Below are positions 1 through 6,621 of a stretch of DNA of 6,621 nt, one piece after another. The position numbers and the translations under genes are program-made. The DNA is from an uncultured Aquabacterium sp. (GTDB taxonomy: Bacteria; Pseudomonadota; Gammaproteobacteria; Burkholderiales; Burkholderiaceae_C). Within the stretch, counting starts at the first letter, position 1, and every line of letters begins with the position of its first letter. A model generated the notes under the pieces. The model saw only the letters and a program-made list of their open reading frames with translations. It did no database searches and had not been told where the DNA came from. The DNA lies in contig CALAKR010000331.1 in NCBI GenBank assembly GCA_937923225.1, positions 1-6,621 of the forward strand. The letters run 5' to 3'.

Positions 1-1631
1 GCCAGGCGCTGGCCGTGCTTGACCATGCCCAGGGCCGCATCGTTGAGGATCACGAAGACCACGTTCAGGCCTTCCTGCGCGGCCACGGTGATCTCCTGGC
101 CGTTCATCAGGTAGCTGCCATCACCGGTGATGCACACCACCGGGCAATCTGGCCTGCCGCGGGCAATGCCCACCGCTGCACCGATGGCCCAGCCCATGGG
201 CGCGAAATCCATCAGCACGCGCAGCCAGCCAGCGTGGTCATGGCGTCGCTCGCCACGGCGATCCCCGGCACCAGCCGGGCCCGAGTGCACCAGACCCATG
301 CGGCGGTTGCGCAGTTCCAGGTAATGGATGGCCCAGGCCGTACTGTTGCCCGCATCGGCCACGAAACGCGTGGTGGGCGGAAAGCGCTGCGACAGCTCGG
401 TCATCAGGCGCTGCGGCTTGATGGGCGTCTCGGGCGCCATCACCTTGTGCGGCTCGTTCAAGTGGACCTTGTCCGCCGCATTGGCCGCGATGCGCACCTG
501 CCCCACCTCGACACCACCCCAGGCATCGCCCCAACTGGCCTGCTCGATGTGCATCATGTCCAGCAGGCGCTCGAACACCGTGCGGATGCGGCCACGCACG
601 TGCTGGCGCGCCATGGGTGAGCGCAGCAGGTGTTCGTCGGTGGCATCGATGTGCACCATGCGCTGGTTGAGCACGCTGTCGCTCCAGGCGGCGCTGGTCC
701 ACTCGCCCAGGCTGGTGCCCACGGCCAGCACCAGGTCCACGTTGTCACGCAATGCCTTCTGGGCCGACACGTGGCCGGCAAATCCGAACACGCCGCGGTA
801 CAGGGGGTGGTGCGGGTGCACCAGGCCCTTGGCGTCCGGCGTGGTCACGAAGCTCGAATCGGTCAGCTCGGCGAAGTGCATCAGCGCATCGATGGCCTCG
901 CCGCAGCCGCCACCGATGATCAGCACCGTCTTGCTGCTCTGGCGCACCAGATGGCACAAGCCGCGCACTGCGTCCTCATCGATCATCGAGGGCTTGGCCA
1001 TCAGCGACTTCAGGCTCGCGGGCGACAGGCGCTGCTCGATCTGCGTGCGCAGCAGGTCCACCGGGATGGACAAGTGCACCGGACCATGCGGCAATTGCGA
1101 GGCGCGCATCAGCGCGTTGACCAGCTTGTTCTCCAACTGATCAGCGTGCGAGACCAGCGTGCTGTAACGCGTGCAGTGGCGGAACATGCCCACCGTGTTG
1201 ACGCCGGTGCAGGCCGACTCCTGCAGCGCGCGCTTGCCGAATAAAGGCAGCGAAGGCTGGCCGGTGATGGCCAGCATCGGCACGCTGTTGTCGTAGGCAC
1301 AGGCCACGCCGGTCAGCAGGTTGGTGGCGCCGGGGCCGGAGGTGGCCACGCACACACCCAGGCGCCCGGTTTCACGGGCATAGCCATCGGCCATGAAGGC
1401 CGCACCGGCCTCATGGCGCGCCAGCACGGGCTTGGGGCCACCGCGCCGCGAACTCACGGCCAGCGCGTTGTACAGGGGCTCGACCGCACCACCCGGCACG
1501 CCGAACACATACTCCACCCCGATGGCTTCGAGGTAGGAGACGATGAGGGTCGCGGCCTCCGTGGTCTGCGGGAGGGATGAGGGCAGGACTGAATAGTCTG
1601 CCTCGGAGGGTACTGCTGCCAATGACTTCAC
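1..1631 (-). CDS. ThDP-dependent enzyme, acetolactate synthase large-subunit-like (partial, C-terminus off the left edge)
   Basis: The minus strand is open from a GTG at 1631 to the window edge, giving 543 residues without a stop. Residues about 22-190 look like the ThDP-enzyme N-terminal (pyrimidine-binding) domain: VFGVPGGAVEPLYNAL, then RHEAGAAFMADGYAR with Glu74 as the expected cofactor-activating glutamate, then TSGPGATNLLTG. A central Rossmann-like domain follows (VLIIGGGCGEA; later VDLVLAVGTSLGEW). The C-terminal pyrophosphate-binding domain has the motif ITGDGS (GDG at 503-505) with Asn530 in ILNDAALGM, the GDG-X24-N spacing typical of the superfamily. The family usually has 550-600 residues, so only a short tail is missing. 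GTG1631 is chosen because an in-frame TGA lies just upstream (1649-1647) and GAGAAG (1641-1636) can serve as a ribosome site; TTG1622 is an alternative. Known relatives decarboxylate 2-oxo acids and transfer the activated aldehyde. The exact substrate cannot be read here, and no small regulatory subunit is seen. It is divergent from the sensor operon. Confidence 0.9.
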   Translation of the reverse strand, partial: MKSLAAVPSEADYSVLPSSLPQTTEAATLIVSYLEAIGVEYVFGVPGGAVEPLYNALAVSSRRGGPKPVLARHEAGAAFMADGYARETGRLGVCVATSGPGATNLLTGVACAYDNSVPMLAITGQPSLPLFGKRALQESACTGVNTVGMFRHCTRYSTLVSHADQLENKLVNALMRASQLPHGPVHLSIPVDLLRTQIEQRLSPASLKSLMAKPSMIDEDAVRGLCHLVRQSSKTVLIIGGGCGEAIDALMHFAELTDSSFVTTPDAKGLVHPHHPLYRGVFGFAGHVSAQKALRDNVDLVLAVGTSLGEWTSAAWSDSVLNQRMVHIDATDEHLLRSPMARQHVRGRIRTVFERLLDMMHIEQASWGDAWGGVEVGQVRIAANAADKVHLNEPHKVMAPETPIKPQRLMTELSQRFPPTTRFVADAGNSTAWAIHYLELRNRRMGLVHSGPAGAGDRRGERRHDHAGWLRVLMDFAPMGWAIGAAVGIARGRPDCPVVCITGDGSYLMNGQEITVAAQEGLNVVFVILNDAALGMVKHGQRL

Positions 1632-1683
1632 GTTGCTTCTCGCAGATCAGGGGCCGCACCAACAAACAACACCCATCGCGGCC

Positions 1684-1696
1684 TTTGTGTAACAAA
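1684..1696. repeat. Short inverted repeat TTTGT-GTA-ACAAA
   Basis: This is a perfect 5-bp inverted repeat around a 3-base centre, in the relatively AT-rich part of the divergent intergenic region. The placement would suit an operator or a promoter element serving either gene. A repeat this short can arise by chance, so the sequence shows symmetry but not function. Confidence 0.3.
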
Positions 1697-1730
1697 ATGA
1701 TGCCAACTGATGGCCAGCGCGTCATCCCCC

Positions 1731-1744
1731 TTCTCATGGGAGAA
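1731..1744. repeat. Short inverted repeat TTCTC-ATGG-GAGAA
   Basis: This perfect 5-bp inverted repeat has a 4-base loop and lies about 80 bases upstream of the preferred start of the binding-protein gene. It could be an operator or a small hairpin in the mRNA leader. Its left arm, with the preceding C (CTTCTC, 1730-1735), can also pair with the ribosome site GAGGAG at 1817-1822 with one G-U pair. No conserved family of such elements is recognised. Confidence 0.3.
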
Positions 1745-1815
1745 CTGCGTGAATGCGGGGGGCAAACCCCAAAGACTCGCTAAGCTATGGGGATATGCAA
1801 GCAAGAGAGCGGGAG

Positions 1816-1822
1816 GGAGGAG
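1816..1822 (+). promoter_or_regulatory. Strong Shine-Dalgarno sequence deciding a GTG start
   Basis: The run GGGAGGGAGGAG ends just before GTG1826. The GGAGG core (1816-1820) lies 5 bases from that GTG and 8 from a second in-frame GTG at 1829. The upstream ATG at 1787 has no comparable purine-rich site, so this element argues for initiation at 1826 or 1829. Confidence 0.7.
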
Positions 1823-1825
1823 TCC

Positions 1826-2797
1826 GTGGTGGTAGCGTGCAGAGCGTTCTGGGTGGCCCTGCGAATGGCAATGCTGGGTCTCTGGGCGCTGCAATGGCCC
1901 GCGGCCCAGGCGGGCCCGGATGACGCCACACGGTCAATCGCTGTGGTTTACCCTGATATCGGGGAGCCATTCCGCAGCGTCTTTACAACAATCATCAACG
2001 GGGTCGAAGACCGGGCCAAAGGCCGCGTTCTGGGGTATCCGGTCAGCGCCAACGCCAGCACGGCGGAGTTGGCGGCCGAATTGCGCAAGCGCGACATCCG
2101 CTCCGTGATTGCCCTGGGCCGCAACGGTATGCGTGCCACGGCCAGCCTGGACCGCTCCGCCATCAATGTGGTGGCCGGTGGCGTGCTGTCGGTGCCCGAA
2201 GCCGAGGCCCAGAACGCTACCGTCCTGAGCCTGGCGCCGGACCCTGCCCTGCTGTTCGCCCGCCTCAAGAGCCTGGTGCCCAACGCCCGCCGTGTGCTGG
2301 TCGTCTATGACCCGCGCCAGAACGGCTGGCTCATCAAGCTGGCCCGCGAAGCCGCCAAGGTTCACGGCCTGGAGCTGGTGGCCCAGGAGGCCGATGACCT
2401 CAAGGCCGCCGTACGCCTCTACCAGGAACTGCTGTCCTCGTCCGACGCCCGGCGCGACGCCCTGTGGCTGCCACAGGACTCCATCACCGTCGATGAATCG
2501 GCCGTGCTGCCCCTGGTGCTGCGGGAGGCCTGGAACCAGAGCCTGCCCCTGTTCTCCAGCAGCGTGGCACACGTCAAGCGCGGCGCGCTGTTCTCGCTGT
2601 ACCCCGACAACATGGAGCTGGGCCGGGCCCTGGCCTCCACCGCCCTGACACCCTCCGGCACCGCGAGCCCCCCGGCGCGCGGTCTGCACCCCCTCAAGGA
2701 TGTCCTGATGGCCGTGAACACACGCACCGCCAGCCACCTGGGCATCAACCTCACCGCGTCTTCCCAACGCTTCCACCTGGTCTTCCCGGAGCCTTGA
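1826..2797 (+). CDS. Periplasmic ABC_sub_bind (TrpX-like) substrate-binding protein
   Basis: From GTG1826 the product has 323 residues. Residues 1-29 form a signal peptide: Arg6 and Arg13, a hydrophobic stretch including AMLGLWAL, and a likely signal peptidase I site PAAQA|GPDD after residue 29. No lipobox sits at the cleavage site, so a soluble periplasmic protein is expected. The mature part has the two-lobed periplasmic-binding layout: [12 protein letters not shown] at the first strand, an [11 protein letters not shown] segment, [13 protein letters not shown] opening the second half, and [15 protein letters not shown] (253-267), which matches the conserved G-A-hydrophobic-S...PD...LGR region of the ABC_sub_bind family (PF04392/COG2984). 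Family members usually feed ABC importers, but no permease or ATPase gene is adjacent. The stop is one base from the ATG of the hybrid kinase, so a sensory role is plausible. The ligand is unknown. An ATG at 1787 would add 13 polar residues before the signal peptide and lacks a good ribosome site. Confidence 0.85.
   Translation: MVVACRAFWVALRMAMLGLWALQWPAAQAGPDDATRSIAVVYPDIGEPFRSVFTTIINGVEDRAKGRVLGYPVSANASTAELAAELRKRDIRSVIALGRNGMRATASLDRSAINVVAGGVLSVPEAEAQNATVLSLAPDPALLFARLKSLVPNARRVLVVYDPRQNGWLIKLAREAAKVHGLELVAQEADDLKAAVRLYQELLSSSDARRDALWLPQDSITVDESAVLPLVLREAWNQSLPLFSSSVAHVKRGALFSLYPDNMELGRALASTALTPSGTASPPARGLHPLKDVLMAVNTRTASHLGINLTASSQRFHLVFPEP
2788..2791 (+). promoter_or_regulatory. Ribosome site of the kinase inside the upstream coding end
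   Basis: GGAG lies within the last codons of the binding-protein gene, 7 bases before ATG2799. With the TGA at 2795-2797 and only one intervening base, this arrangement favours translational coupling and roughly linked production of the two proteins. Confidence 0.6.
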
Positions 2798-2798
2798 G

Positions 2799-4865
<2,067 letters not shown>

Positions 4866-4874
4866 GAGGCTGAA

Positions 4875-6621
4875 TCAGAACTTGTAGCTGGCCTGGGCGT
4901 AGACGGAACGCCCCGGCATCGGGAAGTCGTTGGGCAGCAGCACCCGCCCGCCCACCGAATCGAGGGGCGAGGGCTCGCGAACATCCTTGTCGAACAGGTT
5001 GCGCACGGACATGGTGAAGCTCCAGGCGCGGGTGCCCATATCGGTCTTGAGGGTCAGGTCCATCGTCTCGTAACCGGCCAGATCATCGCGGGGATCGCCC
5101 GCCACACGCATGCGCTTGCTGATCCAGTTGACCTGCGAGTGCAGCGACCAACCCGGCGTGAAGCGCCAGTCGGCGCGTGCATAGACATGGTGGTGCGGCG
5201 CATTGCCCGCATCCTGGTCGGTGGACTCGTCGATCGAGCGCTGGTAGGCGTAGTTGCCCGACAGGCGCAGCGTCTTGTTCACTTCCCACTCGGCCTCGAA
5301 CTCCATGCCTTGGCCGTTCTGGTGGCCGGTGTTCTCGTACGCGAAGTTCACCAGTCGAATGATGTCGCTCATCTCGTAGCGGAACACGTTCACGCCCAGC
5401 TGCAGCCGGCTCATAGGCTGCCATGTCAGCGCCGCCTCGACCGTGCGGATGCGCTCCGGGCTCAGGTCGGGGTTGCCGCGCACCACCGGGTTGTTGATGG
5501 CGTACAGCTCGGACATCGACGGCGCCCGGAAAGCCGTGCCGTACATCAGCTTGCCCGTGACGTTGTAGGCCGCATCCCAGACCAGCGCCAGCCGCGGGTT
5601 GGTGGTGCTGCCGAAATCGGAGTAGCGGTCATGGCGGATGCCGGCCGTGAGTGTCCAGTCGGCCGCCAGGCTCCATTCGTCCTGGGCGTAGATGTAGCGC
5701 TTGTAGCGCCCCTGCGGCTCCATGAAGGGCACCGTGTTGGTCACATCGATCGCATCGCCGAAGGAGCCGGTGCCGATGGGCGTGTAGTCGGGGTTGAAGT
5801 TCTTGACCTCGTTGGTGCGGTAGACCTCTTCCTTTTCCCAGCCCAACCCGATGCGGATACGGTGATCCTCGAACCCCGTGTAGGTGGCCGATGCGCTCAG
5901 GCGCCCATGCTGCTCCCACTTGTCGGGGTTGCCGATCATGCCGTCGGCAAAGGGGCCGCCCCCCGGATTGAGTTGAGCGCCTGCCGGGAACAGCACCGCA
6001 TCGGAAAACTCCTTGTAGTGCATGATGCTGGCCTGCGCCGACACGCCCCAGTTGGGCGCCACGGTCTTGTGCTCGTAGTTCAGCTCGGCACTGACGTTCT
6101 GGCTGTAGGAGTAGCCGGTCGGGTCCAGCGCCGAAGCGACGCCCGTGCCGGAACCCAGCTTGCGTTCGCGGTAGGCGAAGTGCGCACGCCACTTGTCCAG
6201 GCTCAGGTCGAGCATGCCATCAAGGAAGTCGCGGTCGTTGTAGACCCGGCCCGGTGCCAGCGAGGCGTTCGTGCTATTGAGCGCATCCCAGGCAGTCTGG
6301 GCATCGGCGCGGACGGTGCTGTGGGCGCCGTCGGTGCTGCCGGTGCGCAGATAGGCTGCCACATCCACCGGGCCCCATTGCCCGCCATGCAGGATCCAGC
6401 CGTCTCGGGTGTTGAAGGAGCCGACGCGCGCCCCCACCCGGGTGCCGTTGATCTCACCGGCCGACTTGGTGATGATGTTGATCACGCCCGAGAAGGCATC
6501 GGCGCCATAGAGGGCCGAACCCGGGCCGCGGATCACTTCGACACGGGCGATGTTCTCGACCGGCATGCCGCCCCAGCCGGCGCCCCGGTTGCCGGTATAG
6601 ACGGTGGTGATGGGCACGTTG
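4875..6621 (-). CDS. TonB-dependent outer-membrane receptor (partial, N-terminus off the right edge)
   Basis: The reading frame enters from the right edge and ends with TGA at 4877-4875, giving 581 visible residues. The signal peptide, TonB box and start of the plug are missing. The visible plug end is typical: ARVEVIRGPGSALYGADAF (25-43), then GVINIITK (45-52). The rest is a beta-barrel with family landmarks: alternating strands such as WTLTAGIRHDRYSDFG, the FRAPSMSELY segment (364-373), NPDLSPE from 383, NLFDKD (541-546), and a final strand ending VYAQASYKF with the C-terminal Phe recognised by the outer-membrane assembly machinery. Such receptors import iron chelates, cobalamin, sugars or other scarce ligands using TonB/ExbB/ExbD energy. 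The substrate cannot be read from the sequence. It converges on the kinase gene, with 9 bases between the stops. The GTG at 6617 is an internal valine codon of the plug, not the start. Confidence 0.95.
   Translation of the reverse strand, partial: NVPITTVYTGNRGAGWGGMPVENIARVEVIRGPGSALYGADAFSGVINIITKSAGEINGTRVGARVGSFNTRDGWILHGGQWGPVDVAAYLRTGSTDGAHSTVRADAQTAWDALNSTNASLAPGRVYNDRDFLDGMLDLSLDKWRAHFAYRERKLGSGTGVASALDPTGYSYSQNVSAELNYEHKTVAPNWGVSAQASIMHYKEFSDAVLFPAGAQLNPGGGPFADGMIGNPDKWEQHGRLSASATYTGFEDHRIRIGLGWEKEEVYRTNEVKNFNPDYTPIGTGSFGDAIDVTNTVPFMEPQGRYKRYIYAQDEWSLAADWTLTAGIRHDRYSDFGSTTNPRLALVWDAAYNVTGKLMYGTAFRAPSMSELYAINNPVVRGNPDLSPERIRTVEAALTWQPMSRLQLGVNVFRYEMSDIIRLVNFAYENTGHQNGQGMEFEAEWEVNKTLRLSGNYAYQRSIDESTDQDAGNAPHHHVYARADWRFTPGWSLHSQVNWISKRMRVAGDPRDDLAGYETMDLTLKTDMGTRAWSFTMSVRNLFDKDVREPSPLDSVGGRVLLPNDFPMPGRSVYAQASYKF

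Larger units (their letters stand above)
1632..1825. promoter_or_regulatory. Divergent intergenic and leader region
   Basis: This gap separates the divergent ThDP enzyme and binding-protein genes, so it should hold both promoters. No convincing -35/-10 pair could be assigned on either strand. It is less GC-rich in its middle (around 1660-1710) than the flanking genes. It contains two short perfect inverted repeats (1684-1696 and 1731-1744), a C5 run (1726-1730), a G6 run (1757-1762) and a C4 run (1767-1770) that could pair in alternative ways, and the purine-rich ribosome site of the downstream gene. Its regulatory role is inferred from position only. Confidence 0.5.

Noticed and set aside
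15..1244. Overlapping plus-strand ORFs at 15-620, 328-1140 and 630-1244
   Set aside because: They are antisense to the continuous ThDP enzyme frame and show no family motif or ribosome site. They appear because the real minus-strand gene has no stop within the window.
238..1737. Series of short minus-strand ORFs (e.g. 238-702, 554-781, 745-957, 1141-1353, 1411-1737) suggesting a broken gene
   Set aside because: They are in other frames than the one that stays open from 1631 to 1 with conserved ThDP-enzyme motifs. The gene is not fragmented, only cut by the window edge.
1757..1770. GGGG...CAAA...CCCC as a terminator or hairpin
   Set aside because: It is a 4-bp stem with no T tract and sits upstream of a gene; kept only as part of the speculative leader pairing.

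Overview
The window is GC-rich, with strong G/C preference at third codon positions and Gram-negative cell-envelope genes (signal-peptide protein, transmembrane hybrid kinase, TonB-dependent receptor). This and the protein character suggest a chromosomal segment of a proteobacterium, most likely a betaproteobacterium of the Burkholderiales. That placement is inference from composition and family resemblance, not from a database match.

Layout: (1) bases 1-1631, minus strand: the N-terminal 543 codons of a thiamine-diphosphate (ThDP) dependent enzyme of the acetolactate-synthase-like superfamily; its C-terminus lies beyond the left edge. (2) About 1632-1825: a divergent intergenic/leader region with two short inverted repeats and a strong Shine-Dalgarno sequence. 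(3) 1826-2797, plus strand: a secreted periplasmic protein of the ABC_sub_bind (TrpX-like) family. (4) 2799-4865, plus strand: a membrane-bound hybrid sensor histidine kinase with a C-terminal receiver, one base after the previous stop. (5) 4875-6621, minus strand: a TonB-dependent outer-membrane receptor, convergent with the kinase and cut at its N-terminus by the right edge.

Working together: no ABC permease or ATPase gene accompanies the binding protein. It is instead tightly linked to a two-transmembrane hybrid kinase, with an outer-membrane TonB receptor next door. The simplest reading is a nutrient-sensing module: the receptor imports a ligand, the periplasmic protein binds it, and the kinase reports occupancy. 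The ligand, the downstream response regulator or HPt protein, and the regulated genes are not visible here. The ThDP enzyme is divergently transcribed and may be functionally unrelated.

No tRNA, rRNA, CRISPR array, insertion sequence or phage gene was recognised.
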